A DNA stretch of 64,000 nt, taken from NCBI RefSeq assembly GCF_002355435.1, contig NZ_AP017313.1, positions 2,418,001 to 2,482,000 on the forward strand. The letters are read 5' to 3'. Shown here in pieces: positions 38,164 through 48,039 of this stretch. The notes below the pieces were generated by a model, which saw nothing but the letters and a program-made list of their open reading frames with translations, did not search any database and was not told where the DNA came from. The stretch is from Mucilaginibacter gotjawali (GTDB lineage Bacteria; Bacteroidota; Bacteroidia; Sphingobacteriales; Sphingobacteriaceae). A program made the position numbers and the translations under genes. Numbering within the stretch: position 1 is the first letter of the stretch; each line of letters opens with the position of its first letter.

Positions 38164-39405
38164 ATGATGATGAAAATAAAAAGATATTTAAAACAGCTGT
38201 TACCGGTAATTCTGGTAATAATGATAGGGTTATTTGGTTCCTGTAAAAGAAACGACGGATTTAATGTACCTGTTTCTAACGACAAAACAAAACCGGATGT
38301 GGTTACTAATATAAAAGTTAAAAACCTTAACGGCGCGGCATATATAACTTATACGTTGCCTAATTCGCCTAACCTTTTATATGTTTTGGCACAATACAAC
38401 ATCAATGGCAAAACAGTTCGCCAAACCAAATCCAGCTATTATAACGATACTGTACTGGTAGAGGGTTTTGCCAAGAGCCAGGATTACCAGGTTACACTAT
38501 GGTCAGTATCCCGTGCCAACATACAGTCCGACCCCATTACGGTAACTGTGCACCCCGATACTCCTTATTATTTACTTGCAAAACCTACTATTCAATTAGC
38601 TCCCGACTTTGGCGGAATTAATGTTAAAGGTATAGATCGCGGGAAAAAGGATTTGGGATTTATCCTGATAGCGTTCGATAATTCCACACAGGCACTTGAA
38701 GTTCAAGATCAGCATTACACAAATGCAGATACGATAAACTATTCGGTTAGGGGCTTTGCGGCAAATCCGAGAAAATTTGGCGTGTATGTTACCGATCAAT
38801 TCGGCAATATTTCTGACACTACGGTAGTCAATCTTACACCAATATTTGAAACACTGCTTGATAAAAGCCAGTTCTCTATTTATAAACTACCAACCGACAG
38901 CCCTACTGCTTATGGTTGGGAAGTTCCCTATTTGTGGGACAATAAAACAGATGATTATTCCCCTGGCTGGCATACTGCTCCCGGCGGGCCGGCACCAATA
39001 CAGTGTACGTTTAATTTAGGGGTATCGGCGCAGCTGAGTCGGTTTATCATGTGGGAGAGGCCGGATGAATATGCTTATTCTCATGGGAATCCAAAAGATT
39101 TCAGTATTTGGGGATCTGATAAGCCAGCTCCCCAGGATGCCTTGCTACCACAACTGGCGTCAGCCGGAACCGTCGTTGGTGATTGGGTGAATTTGGGTAA
39201 TTATCACTATCCGGACCCGCCGTCAGGCCTTACGCCGGGCTTTACAAATGCAGCAGATAACACGTTTGTAAAGGCAGGAGTTAATTTTGATATCACCCCT
39301 GGTTCGCCTAAAGTACATTTCTTCCGTCTGCTGGTTCATGATACCTGGTCGGGCGGCGATTTTGCACACGTCATGGAATTTTCTATTTATGGAAACCCGC
39401 AATAA
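38164..39405 (+). CDS. DUF4959/DUF5126/DUF5000-type surface lipoprotein
   Basis: A 413-residue lipoprotein (GLFGSCKRND) whose layout matches DUF4959 (N-terminal, KPDVVTNIKVKNLNGAAYITYTLP), DUF5126 (middle, KDLGFILIAFDNS, YVTDQFGNISDT) and DUF5000 (C-terminal galactose-binding-like fold, FMIW-type RFIMWERPDEYAYSHGNPKDFSIWGSD, FFRLLVHDTWSGGDFAHVMEFSIYG). Such proteins sit beside SusD at the surface and likely bind the glycan. The ATG at 38164 is chosen from three in a row; the frame's upstream part overlaps SusD. Confidence 0.8.
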   Translation: MMMKIKRYLKQLLPVILVIMIGLFGSCKRNDGFNVPVSNDKTKPDVVTNIKVKNLNGAAYITYTLPNSPNLLYVLAQYNINGKTVRQTKSSYYNDTVLVEGFAKSQDYQVTLWSVSRANIQSDPITVTVHPDTPYYLLAKPTIQLAPDFGGINVKGIDRGKKDLGFILIAFDNSTQALEVQDQHYTNADTINYSVRGFAANPRKFGVYVTDQFGNISDTTVVNLTPIFETLLDKSQFSIYKLPTDSPTAYGWEVPYLWDNKTDDYSPGWHTAPGGPAPIQCTFNLGVSAQLSRFIMWERPDEYAYSHGNPKDFSIWGSDKPAPQDALLPQLASAGTVVGDWVNLGNYHYPDPPSGLTPGFTNAADNTFVKAGVNFDITPGSPKVHFFRLLVHDTWSGGDFAHVMEFSIYGNPQ

Positions 39406-39432
39406 CATTTATTAATGTTTAAATCAAGAAAT

Positions 39433-40677
39433 ATGAAAGTAGTTTTCAAAATATCGACTGTACTGGTGCTGATTGCGGCATTCGTCAGCTGCGTAAAAAG
39501 AGATACCGAGTTTAAGAATTTTTTAAACGGGAAAGAACTCGTATATCCCGGAGTCGTAAATAATCCAAATTACAAACCAGGTAATCTGCGGGCAGAATTG
39601 TTATGGAACCCGAGCCCCGACCCCAGTATAGTGAAGTATGTTATTTACTGGAATAACAAGGCTGATTCGCTTACTTACACATCATCAGACCATAATCCGG
39701 CTGACACTTTAAAGGTAATTATTCCAAATCTTAATGAGTATACCTATTCATTTACCGTATTCTCTTTTGATGCAAACGGTAATAAGTCTATCCCTAAAAC
39801 TATTAATAATGTAAAAGTATATGGGCCAAACTATCAATCAGGTCTTGTAAACAGGCCATATAAGGTATCCAATCCTTATACCGTTGATGCGAGCGGAAAT
39901 GTGACACTTAATTTTTACAAACTTGACACTGCAAGTGAGTCATTAAGTTTTGCCCACAATACTTCAACTACCATCAGGTACACAAACAGAAGTGGGCAGG
40001 CCACACAAAAAACATTTTACAGAGATAGCAGCGTTACTATAACAGATTTTAAAGGTGGGTCAGTTCTTGATTACCGATCAGCCTATGTACCGGTTGTTGG
40101 CGCTATTGATACCTTTAGTGTCAATAATTACACAGTTTTTCCGCAGATATTTGGTTATGCGCCTTGCGATAAATCAATATTCGCGAAAGTCAAACTTCCT
40201 AATGACATGAACCCGTACGAATGGGATACGGACATTGACAGATTATGGGACGGCAGCGTTGGCCCGCAAGGGTTTCCGAATATTTTCCACAGTGATGGCG
40301 CACATTCCTTACCACAAACCCTAACTTTTGATATGGGTAAAATTTATAATAGTGTAACCCAGATAGAAGAAACCGGGCGTAATTGCTGCCATAACCCTGA
40401 TGATTTTGAAGTGTGGGGCATTGCTGACATTACCAACGCAGCAACCACGCTACAGCCAAACGATCCGGGTTGGACCAACGAAGCCATTTCAAAAGGGTGG
40501 AAACTGCTTAAAGAATGTAAAAGAACCGATGACGGACAAGCCGCACTTAAATTTAACCTGGATAATGTCAACATCCCGGTACGTTATATACGCATCAGGG
40601 TTATACACAACGCCGATGGAGAAGGCAGTTATACCAATATGAGTGAAATTACCATGTTTTATAATGTGCTTAATTAA
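39433..40677 (+). CDS. DUF4998-containing surface lipoprotein
   Basis: About 414 residues with lipobox AAFVSCVKRD. It carries the DUF4998 opening (FKNFLNGKELVYPGVVNNPNY, LLWNPSPDPSIVKYVIYWNNKADS), a fibronectin-like pattern, and a C-terminal discoidin-like domain (DRLWDGSVGPQGFP, LTFDMGKIYN, RYIRIRVIHNADGEGSYTNMSEITMF). ATG 39415 in the same frame is an alternative. It is the second accessory lipoprotein of the PUL, 9-27 bp after the first, and probably binds the glycan. Confidence 0.8.
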   Translation: MKVVFKISTVLVLIAAFVSCVKRDTEFKNFLNGKELVYPGVVNNPNYKPGNLRAELLWNPSPDPSIVKYVIYWNNKADSLTYTSSDHNPADTLKVIIPNLNEYTYSFTVFSFDANGNKSIPKTINNVKVYGPNYQSGLVNRPYKVSNPYTVDASGNVTLNFYKLDTASESLSFAHNTSTTIRYTNRSGQATQKTFYRDSSVTITDFKGGSVLDYRSAYVPVVGAIDTFSVNNYTVFPQIFGYAPCDKSIFAKVKLPNDMNPYEWDTDIDRLWDGSVGPQGFPNIFHSDGAHSLPQTLTFDMGKIYNSVTQIEETGRNCCHNPDDFEVWGIADITNAATTLQPNDPGWTNEAISKGWKLLKECKRTDDGQAALKFNLDNVNIPVRYIRIRVIHNADGEGSYTNMSEITMFYNVLN

Positions 40678-40720
40678 TTGATAAATAATTACAACTAAAC
40701 CTTGTTATCAAGATACCAAT

Positions 40721-40743
40721 AAGTCATTCTATTTGAATGGCTT
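40721..40743 (+). promoter_or_regulatory. Hairpin between PUL binding genes and enzyme genes
   Basis: AAGTCATTC pairs with GAATGGCTT (nine pairs, one T-G), loop TATTT, in the 169-bp gap before the esterase gene. The T-poor tail makes it a weak terminator. It may tune expression of enzymes against binding proteins. Confidence 0.45.
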
Positions 40744-40846
40744 GTTGGTTGTCTTTTGGGTTTCGGGCATTTTTACTTCAGGCATCATCCATAATGGATC
40801 GTCTGAGATGGTTTGCCTATTTTTATTGGAATAAATATTTAATTAA

Positions 40847-42799
40847 ATGTCAAAAATCAAACAGGTTGTTTTTGCAGTATCAGTTACGTTTAGTTTTTTA
40901 TTGGTTAAGGCGCAGGAAAAGCCGCAATCCGGTTTATGGAAAGGTTTTGAAAAAATAGCAGTTTCAATAGATGGTCATAATGCTTACTACGTAAAACCTG
41001 CTCATGCTTTGCCGGGAAACCCATGGGTTTGGAGAGCATCATTCCCCGACTGGCACACAGATATGGATAGCATTTTATTGACCAGGGGCTTTTATATTGC
41101 CTATATAAACGTTGACAACCAATACGGAAGCCCGCAATCATTACAGGTTTGGGATAAGTTTTATAATTATTTAATTACTAAAATGTCGTTTGCTCCAAAG
41201 GTCGCACTTGAGGCGGTAAGTAGGGGCGGGCTATATGCCTATGGCTGGGCAAAAAGAAATCCTGACAAAGTTAGCTGTGTTTATGCGGAAACGCCTGTAT
41301 GCGATATTAAAAGCTGGCCTGGAGGCAAGGAAAAAGGTTTAGGAGATGCAGCTTTATGGAGCCAGATGAAAGCAGTATATCATTTTACAGAGGCACAGGC
41401 GATGGCCTATAACGATAACCCGGTTGATAACCTGGAAGGGCTGGCATCTTTCAGGGTACCTGTATTACATGTCATCGGGTTAAATGACAAACTGGCTCCA
41501 CCTGCTGAAAATACTTACCTTTTTGCGCAGCGATATATAACCGCCGGGGGGCCGGTGAGCATTTACCCGGTCACCATCGGTCCGCAGGAATTGCAGGGCC
41601 ATCATTTCCCGATTGACAGGCCTGCTTATTATGCCGACTTCATTATAAATAATTCTTTCCCGGTAAAAAAGGTATTGCCCTATGGTGACTACTATGAGAA
41701 AGCCGGCGCGCTGCCTAACTTTTATAAAGCTGTAACGACCCGTAAACAAGCTACTGTCACTTTTCTTGGCGGTTCTATTACCTATAACCCCGGCTGGCGG
41801 CAAAAGGTATGCCGGTATTTGGAAGAGCGTTTCCCTGATGTGAAGTTTCATTTTATTGCCGCCGGGATACCGTCGTTGGGAAGTCTTCCGCATGCTTTCA
41901 GGTTACAGCGCGATGTGCTGGATTCGGGTAAAACAGATCTAATGTTTGTGGAGGCCGCAGTAAATGACAGGGCAAACGGCACAGACAGCACTACCCAGGC
42001 ACGTGCATTGGAAGGGATCATCAGGCATGCCAAAAAAAGCAACCCACAAATGGATATAGTGATGATGGCTTTTGCCGATCCTGATAAAACCAATGACTAC
42101 AACAACAACGTCAAACCGGCCGAGATTAAAAATCACGAATTGTTAGCCCATTATTATAATCTTCCATTTATAAACCTCGCTAAAGAAGTAAGGGACAAAA
42201 TGAACAATAAAGAGTTTACCTGGGCCGACGATTTTAAGGACCTTCATCCGGCTGTTTTCGGGCAGGAACTCTATTTTGCGACGATTAAAAGCTTGCTTCA
42301 GGATTGTTTTGATCACCAGGATATTGATGTAACCGGTCTTAAAACATCTTTACCCAAACCTTTGGATAAAGCAAGTTTTCAAAACGGGGAATATTACAAT
42401 ATTAAGAATGCGGTATATAAAAATGGATGGACGATTACTGACAGGTGGCAACCTTCGGATGGGCTGCCTACCCGCGAAGGCTTTGTAAATATCCCCGTAC
42501 TAAGTTCAGGCACGCCGGGGGCTGAACTTTCATTGCCTTTCAGGGGAACAGCTATTGGAATAGCCATTGTCTCAGGTTCCGACGCAGGAATTATATCCTT
42601 TGCTATTGATAACCGGGAATTCAAAAGTATTGACCTGTATACACAATGGAGCGGCATGCTTCACTTGCCATGGTATTTGTTGCTTGGTAGTGATTTAAAA
42701 AAGGGGAATCACACCTTGAAGGTCAGGATAAGCGCACAAAAAAATACGGCAAGTAAAGGCAATGCCTGTAGGATAGTTAACTTTTTAGTTAACGAATAA
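40847..42799 (+). CDS. Two-domain esterase: alpha/beta hydrolase fused to SGNH hydrolase
   Basis: A 650-residue exported protein (signal peptide to about KAQ). Residues 30-275 are an alpha/beta hydrolase with nucleophile Ser125 in AVSRGG, acid near Asp214 (GLNDKLAP) and His252/253. Residues 300-490 are an SGNH esterase with block I FLGGSIT (Ser310), VEAAVND (Asn373, Asp374) and KDLHPAV (Asp465, His467). The last 150 residues resemble a galactose-binding-like sandwich. The normal GxSxG and GDS are altered to A-V-S-R-G and GGS. In a PUL with GH95 it would remove acetyl or other esters (inference). Confidence 0.82.
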   Translation: MSKIKQVVFAVSVTFSFLLVKAQEKPQSGLWKGFEKIAVSIDGHNAYYVKPAHALPGNPWVWRASFPDWHTDMDSILLTRGFYIAYINVDNQYGSPQSLQVWDKFYNYLITKMSFAPKVALEAVSRGGLYAYGWAKRNPDKVSCVYAETPVCDIKSWPGGKEKGLGDAALWSQMKAVYHFTEAQAMAYNDNPVDNLEGLASFRVPVLHVIGLNDKLAPPAENTYLFAQRYITAGGPVSIYPVTIGPQELQGHHFPIDRPAYYADFIINNSFPVKKVLPYGDYYEKAGALPNFYKAVTTRKQATVTFLGGSITYNPGWRQKVCRYLEERFPDVKFHFIAAGIPSLGSLPHAFRLQRDVLDSGKTDLMFVEAAVNDRANGTDSTTQARALEGIIRHAKKSNPQMDIVMMAFADPDKTNDYNNNVKPAEIKNHELLAHYYNLPFINLAKEVRDKMNNKEFTWADDFKDLHPAVFGQELYFATIKSLLQDCFDHQDIDVTGLKTSLPKPLDKASFQNGEYYNIKNAVYKNGWTITDRWQPSDGLPTREGFVNIPVLSSGTPGAELSLPFRGTAIGIAIVSGSDAGIISFAIDNREFKSIDLYTQWSGMLHLPWYLLLGSDLKKGNHTLKVRISAQKNTASKGNACRIVNFLVNE

Positions 42800-42830
42800 T
42801 CGATAAACTTTAATCACATAAATAAAAAAT

Positions 42831-45167
42831 ATGACCAGGAGATTTTTTCCATCACTAATAACATTATTATTTTTAACTAACCTATGCCTCGCGCAGCAGC
42901 AACCATTAAAATTATGGTATGACAAACCTGCACAGGTTTGGGAGGAGACTTTACCGTTGGGTAATGGCCGCCTTGGAATGATGCCCGACGGAGGCGTTAC
43001 TAATGAGAATATTGTACTCAATGATATCACATTGTGGTCTGGCGCGCCGCAAGATGCCAATAATTACGATGCTTATAAAGCCTTGCCACAGATCCGCAAG
43101 CTGCTTGTTGAAGGGAAGAATGACGAAGCGCAGCAACTGATCAATAAAGACTTTGTTTGCAAAGGAAAAGGCGGCGGCAGTGTGCCGTTTGGATGTTACC
43201 AGGTGTTGGGTAACCTGAGCATAAATTTTAAATATAATGGTAGTGACAGCGCCGGGGTGAATTTTAAGAATTACGAACGCGAATTATCCTTAAATAAAGC
43301 AATTGCAAAATGCACCTACCAGGTAAATGGGGTGACTTTTACCCGAGAATATTTTACAAGTTTTGGCAATGATGTAAGTATTATAAAACTCACGGCAGAC
43401 AAACCGGGGCAACTCAATTGTAATATTTCAATCAGCAGGCCGGAAAGAGGAACAGCTACCGTTAACGGCGACGAACTGGAATTGAGCGGTCAACTGGATA
43501 ATGGTTTTGACGGAAAGGGGATGCAATACCTGGCAAGGGTAAAAGCAAAATTAAAAGGCGGAACTTTCAGTACATCCAGCAATACATTGGGAATAAAAGG
43601 AGCGACGGAAGCCATTATTTATATTTCGGCAGGTACAGATTTCAAGGAGAAATCATTTAAACAAAAAACTACTGCAATACTAAATGCTGCATTAAAAACC
43701 CCCTACGCTACAGAAAAACAACATCATATCACCAATTATCAAAAATTATTCAACAGAGTTAACCTCAGCCTCGGGACTACAAATAACATAAAGGAAACAA
43801 CCGATAAAAGGCTTGTATCCTTCCATAAAGATCCATCTGCTGACAATGGTTTAGCAGTTTTATTTTTTCAATATGGGCGATATTTAAGCATTTGCAGTAC
43901 CCGGGTGGGTTTGTTGCCGCCCAACCTGCAGGGACTATGGGCTAACCAGATCCAAACTCCCTGGAACGGCGATTACCATTTGGATATAAATGTGCAGATG
44001 AACCACTGGCCGCTGGAAGTTGCAAATCTTTCGGAGCTTAATTTGCCGCTGGTTGAACTGGTAAGGGGAATGATAAAGAACGGAGAAAAAACGGCCAAGG
44101 CTTATTACAACGCCGATGGCTGGGTGGCGCATGTAATCACCAATCCATGGCATTTTACCGAGCCGGGCGAAGAGGCATCATGGGGGATCTCTAAATCAGG
44201 ATCAGGGTGGTTATGTAATAATATCTGGGAGCATTACACTTTTACCAATGATAAAAAATATCTGCTGAGTATCTATCCGATACTTAAAGGTTCGGCAGCG
44301 TTTTACAACAGTATTTTGGTAAAAGATCCGAAAACAGGCTGGCAGGTAACTTCACCGTCATCATCCCCGGAAAATTCATTTTACATGCCGAATGGGAAAA
44401 CTTCAGCCATATGCATGGGGGCAACAGTTGATAACCAAATCATCAGGGAATTATTTAATAATTTGATCACCGCCTCAAAAATATTGGGCAAAGATGAAGC
44501 ATTCAGGAACGAATTAAGTTCGAAATTGAAAGAACTACCTCCCGCCGGTGTTGTATCAAAAGACGGCCGCATCCAGGAATGGCTGGAAGATTACAGGGAA
44601 ACAGAACTGCAGCATCGGCACATTGCACATTTATATGGCTTATATCCGGCGCCATTAATCACGCCGGATAAAACGCCGGCTCTGGCTGAAGCCGCGAAGA
44701 AAACTTTAGACGTGCGCGGTGATGATGGCCCGGGCTGGTCGATAGCCTATAAAATATTATTTTGGGCAAGGCTGCATGATGGTAACAGGGCATATAAACT
44801 CTACACCGATTTAATGAAGCCAACACTGCGAACTGATATTAACTATGGTTCGGGAGGCGGAATTTATGCCAACCTGCTTGATGCAGGCCCTCCGTTCCAG
44901 ATTGATGGCAACTTTGGAGGAGCAGCCGGCATTTGTGAAATGCTGATTCAAAGCCATGAAGGTTATATTGATTTACTCCCGGCAATTCCTGACGCCTGGA
45001 AATCTCACGGGCTCGTGAAGGGGTTAAGAGCACGGGGAAACTTCACTGTTGATATGCAATGGAAAAATGGTAAAATAACAAGCTACAGGGTTACTTCTTC
45101 ATCGCCCCGTAAAGTAAAAATAATGATTAATGGTGTACTAAAGGAAATAATGGCCATTAAGGCATAA
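42831..45167 (+). CDS. Glycoside hydrolase family 95 (alpha-L-fucosidase/galactosidase type)
   Basis: A 778-residue exported enzyme (signal peptide ending CLAQQ). The N-terminal beta-domain has LWYDKPAQVWEETLPLGNGRLGMM and LNDITLWSGAP, classic GH95 blocks. The catalytic (alpha/alpha)6 part has NLQGLWANQIQTPWNGDYHLDINVQMNHWP, IQEWLEDYRETELQHRHIAHLYGLYP and FQIDGNFGGAAGICEML. GH95 releases alpha-1,2-linked fucose or L-galactose residues. Length is normal. It lies in the PUL between the esterase and a clan GH-D enzyme. Confidence 0.93.
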   Translation: MTRRFFPSLITLLFLTNLCLAQQQPLKLWYDKPAQVWEETLPLGNGRLGMMPDGGVTNENIVLNDITLWSGAPQDANNYDAYKALPQIRKLLVEGKNDEAQQLINKDFVCKGKGGGSVPFGCYQVLGNLSINFKYNGSDSAGVNFKNYERELSLNKAIAKCTYQVNGVTFTREYFTSFGNDVSIIKLTADKPGQLNCNISISRPERGTATVNGDELELSGQLDNGFDGKGMQYLARVKAKLKGGTFSTSSNTLGIKGATEAIIYISAGTDFKEKSFKQKTTAILNAALKTPYATEKQHHITNYQKLFNRVNLSLGTTNNIKETTDKRLVSFHKDPSADNGLAVLFFQYGRYLSICSTRVGLLPPNLQGLWANQIQTPWNGDYHLDINVQMNHWPLEVANLSELNLPLVELVRGMIKNGEKTAKAYYNADGWVAHVITNPWHFTEPGEEASWGISKSGSGWLCNNIWEHYTFTNDKKYLLSIYPILKGSAAFYNSILVKDPKTGWQVTSPSSSPENSFYMPNGKTSAICMGATVDNQIIRELFNNLITASKILGKDEAFRNELSSKLKELPPAGVVSKDGRIQEWLEDYRETELQHRHIAHLYGLYPAPLITPDKTPALAEAAKKTLDVRGDDGPGWSIAYKILFWARLHDGNRAYKLYTDLMKPTLRTDINYGSGGGIYANLLDAGPPFQIDGNFGGAAGICEMLIQSHEGYIDLLPAIPDAWKSHGLVKGLRARGNFTVDMQWKNGKITSYRVTSSSPRKVKIMINGVLKEIMAIKA

Positions 45168-45204
45168 ACTACCTAAAAATAAAATCTTAAAATCGACGTG
45201 TTTT

Positions 45205-47268
45205 ATGTTTAAATACTGCAGTTTATTTATCGCGGTGCTGTGTTTTATTGCCGTAGTGCCTGCTTACGCCCAAAAAAATAATGATAGACTTCACATTCCT
45301 TTTGGTAAAAATGGCTTAATCGTTTACAGTCTGAAAACGGGTCTGATAACTGTCTATAAAAACGATGTTCCCGTTTTCTCTAACGTGTATGCACAGGTTA
45401 AGGTTAATGATAAGCTCATTTCGTCAGAAAATTATGCAAACAGAATTTATACAAAAACAACCATAAATAATGGTTTTGGCAAAGGTGAGAAATACCTGGT
45501 TAAATTAACCGACCCTAATCTTCCTGAAATGGACCTGGTTTTTTATACTTATGCCAACAGGGAATATTTCCTTACGGAAACAATGGTAAAAGGACATAAT
45601 TTGAAAACCAATTATATGGCGCCTTTTTGCGGCGACTTTTCTGGTATTACAGGTGATGCCAGAACCTTATTTGTTCCTTTTGACAATGATACCTTTATAA
45701 GTTACAATGCCAGGCCATTCAAGGATAAACTAAAAAATGTAAGTGCTGAAGTTGGTGCAGTTTATAATAACGCCAGCAGAAAGGGTTTTGTCGTAGGTTC
45801 AGTTGAACATGGCATATGGAAGACAGGAGTGCTTACAACCACACAAAAAGATAGTGCTAATTCAATAAGCGCCTGGGGCGGATATTCATCCGCGGAAGTT
45901 ACCAGGGATAGCATTCCACACGGCATGCTCAATGGCGAATCATTAAAATCGCCGCTGGTATTTGTAGGTTGTTTTGACGATTGGAGGCAGGGACTTGAAG
46001 ATTACGGTAAAGCAAACCGGATAGCAGACCCACCTTATATTTTTAACTGGACGGCTCCGACACCGGTTGGCTGGAATAGCTGGGGGGTGATACAGGACAA
46101 ATTAACGTTTGAAAAGGCCACAAAAGTGGTTGATTTTTTTGCGGACAGCCTGGCCGCCTTCCGAACCGGGAACACCGCTTTTATTGATCTTGACTCCTAT
46201 TGGGACAGCATGGTAAGCGGTGGAATGAAGGGCGACTTTTCAAAATTAAAAGAGTTTGCCGATTACTGTAAGAAGAGGGGCTTGCAGCCGGGTGTCTACT
46301 GGGCACCATTTACTGATTGGGGCTACAAGGGCGGAGGCGACCGGATTGCGGATGGAACCGATTATAAGTTTGGAGATATGTGGACAAAAGTAGCCGGAGG
46401 TTATCACGATCTTGATGGGGCGCGGGCCCTTGACCCTACACACCCGGGTACAAAAGCGCGAATCGCCAATATGATAAAAAAATTCAGGGAATGTGGTTTT
46501 AAGATGATAAAGATTGACTTTTTAGGGCATGCAGCCGTTGAATCAAGCCATTTTTATGACACAACGGTAACTACGGGTATGCAGGCTTATCGTAAAGGGA
46601 TGGAGTTTTTGTTGGATCAGATGGATAACCAAATGCTGGTTTATGCGGCTATATCGCCCAGTCTGGCAACAGGAAGGTATGCCCATATGAGGAGGATTGC
46701 GTGTGATGCTTTCAAAAGTATAAATGATACGAAATACACGTTGAATAGCCTGAATTACGGCTGGTGGCAAACTTATTTATACAATTATATGGATGCTGAT
46801 CAGGTGGTTTTATCTACAGAAAAAATTGGTGTAAACAGGGCCAGAATATTATCAGCCATAATAACGGGGACATTCATGACAGGAGATGATTTCTCTACAA
46901 ACGGACATTGGTCTTCCGTGGCAAAATCGCTATATCAAAACCAGGAGCTACTTAAAATAATAAAACATGGTAAGGCGTTTGAACCTATAGAAGGCAATAC
47001 AGGTACCAGCGCAACCGAAATGTTTGCAAGCAGAATTGGCAAAGATTTTTATCTGGCTGTTTTCAATTATTCAGATAAACCAAAGAAGTTTTTAATTGAT
47101 CTTAAAAGATTAGGACTTCTGGTAAAACGGCAATACATCGTCAGTGAAATATTTAGGAATAATAAATCAGCAACAGGCTTGGATGTTGAGGCCGGAGATG
47201 CGGCATTATTTAAGTTTACATATCAAACCAGGACAAGTAAAATTCATAAACGAAATCCTCCCTTCTAA
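45205..47268 (+). CDS. Clan GH-D alpha-galactosidase-like enzyme (GH27/GH36 type)
   Basis: A 687-residue exported enzyme (signal to about AYAQ). An N-terminal beta domain precedes a TIM barrel with PTPVGWNSWGVIQDKL, LQPGVYWAPFTDW, and MIKIDFLGHAAVE, whose Asp (near residue 436) is the expected nucleophile. The C-terminal beta-sandwich ends DAALFKFTYQ. GWNSW and KIDF fit clan GH-D, but exact family (GH27 or GH36) cannot be set by eye. It probably removes terminal alpha-galactose. It ends the PUL; no terminator hairpin is seen after it. Confidence 0.8.
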   Translation: MFKYCSLFIAVLCFIAVVPAYAQKNNDRLHIPFGKNGLIVYSLKTGLITVYKNDVPVFSNVYAQVKVNDKLISSENYANRIYTKTTINNGFGKGEKYLVKLTDPNLPEMDLVFYTYANREYFLTETMVKGHNLKTNYMAPFCGDFSGITGDARTLFVPFDNDTFISYNARPFKDKLKNVSAEVGAVYNNASRKGFVVGSVEHGIWKTGVLTTTQKDSANSISAWGGYSSAEVTRDSIPHGMLNGESLKSPLVFVGCFDDWRQGLEDYGKANRIADPPYIFNWTAPTPVGWNSWGVIQDKLTFEKATKVVDFFADSLAAFRTGNTAFIDLDSYWDSMVSGGMKGDFSKLKEFADYCKKRGLQPGVYWAPFTDWGYKGGGDRIADGTDYKFGDMWTKVAGGYHDLDGARALDPTHPGTKARIANMIKKFRECGFKMIKIDFLGHAAVESSHFYDTTVTTGMQAYRKGMEFLLDQMDNQMLVYAAISPSLATGRYAHMRRIACDAFKSINDTKYTLNSLNYGWWQTYLYNYMDADQVVLSTEKIGVNRARILSAIITGTFMTGDDFSTNGHWSSVAKSLYQNQELLKIIKHGKAFEPIEGNTGTSATEMFASRIGKDFYLAVFNYSDKPKKFLIDLKRLGLLVKRQYIVSEIFRNNKSATGLDVEAGDAALFKFTYQTRTSKIHKRNPPF

Positions 47269-47790
47269 GGTATAAGGGTCGTAATATTTTTTTGAATGAA
47301 TTTGGTCAAAAGCTATCCGGCTTGATTCATCTAATTTCAATTCTATTATTTAAATATTGTAGTCGAGGTTTAAAATAATATCCGACCGACCTTTTGCTTG
47401 AATTTCGTCACATTTAACCCTATTTCCAAAAAGAGACTATAATATTAAAAAAGGAGGCAAATGATAGGATTTCTCACTTTATTCAAATGACAAATAAAAC
47501 ACGCTACTAATTGGAGAATAGGGAGGCATTGACCATCTTATTCCGAAATGTCAGACTGGTTATTCCGTTACACTTTGAGCATGTTAACCTATTGAAGGTT
47601 AATTTGATCTATTTTTACAGTCGACACGATTCGGTGCTCAAGAGCGAACGGAATAGGCTGGTCAAGGCATCCGGAATATTCTACCTTATCGCTTACTTAT
47701 GCCAGATAAATTGAATTTGATAAACTCACAAACACCAGGTACCCCGAAGGCAAAGAAATAAATCACACATTTGAGAAAGAATTTTAATTT
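47269..47790. other. Noncoding border after the PUL
   Basis: No supported gene. An open stretch at 47511-47714 coincides with the inverted-repeat element and has no recognisable protein features. An AAAGGAGG motif with a nine-codon ORF at 47450-47490 is probably chance. Confidence 0.45.
47540..47677. mobile_element. Inverted-repeat pair, IS21-like end remnants or MITE
   Basis: ATTCCGAAATGTCAGACTGG (47540-47559, continuing to TATTCCGTT at 47569) is an imperfect inverted match of AACGGAATAGGCTGGTCAAG (47647-47666, continuing to CATCCGGAAT at 47677). The arms are about 30 bp and flank 77 bp. The GGAAT..TGGTCA..CCGGAAT pattern resembles IS21-family ends, but no transposase lies here. Confidence 0.5.
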
Positions 47791-47892
47791 TCAGATATAC
47801 TCCAGTTTGCTCAACAAGCCTTTAATATCCTGCATTAGTTTCTCCCTGAACTCCTCCAGGTCTTCTTTGGTAATGATTTGTACTGCCATCAT
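47791..47892 (-). pseudogene. N-terminal stub of an excisionase-like DNA-binding protein
   Basis: A 33-codon frame reads MMAVQIITKEDLEEFREKLM followed by QDIKGLLSKLEYI and a stop. The opening matches small helix-turn-helix excisionase proteins of Bacteroidetes mobile elements, whose DNA-binding part should follow but is missing. It lies next to the right recombinase remnant. A hairpin GGGTGGC/GCCACCC is at about 47933-47954. Confidence 0.5.
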
Positions 47893-48039
47893 GTTTAATG
47901 CAGGACAAAGGTCGACAAAACATTTTTTAAAAGGGGTGGCTTTTGGGGTGCCACCCTCAAATTTTCAGGCGCTTTCTGCCAGCCTGATCCGGCCGTTGGT
48001 CTCAAAAATCCGATTCCCCAGCGCGCGCATATTGTTGCT

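Noticed and set aside
47450..47490. Nine-codon ORF after AAAGGAGG
   Set aside because: Strong Shine-Dalgarno sites are not typical for Bacteroidetes and the peptide is too short to support.
47511..47714. 67-residue open frame after the PUL
   Set aside because: It falls on the inverted-repeat element, has no signal, motif or fitting ribosome site, and looks like chance.
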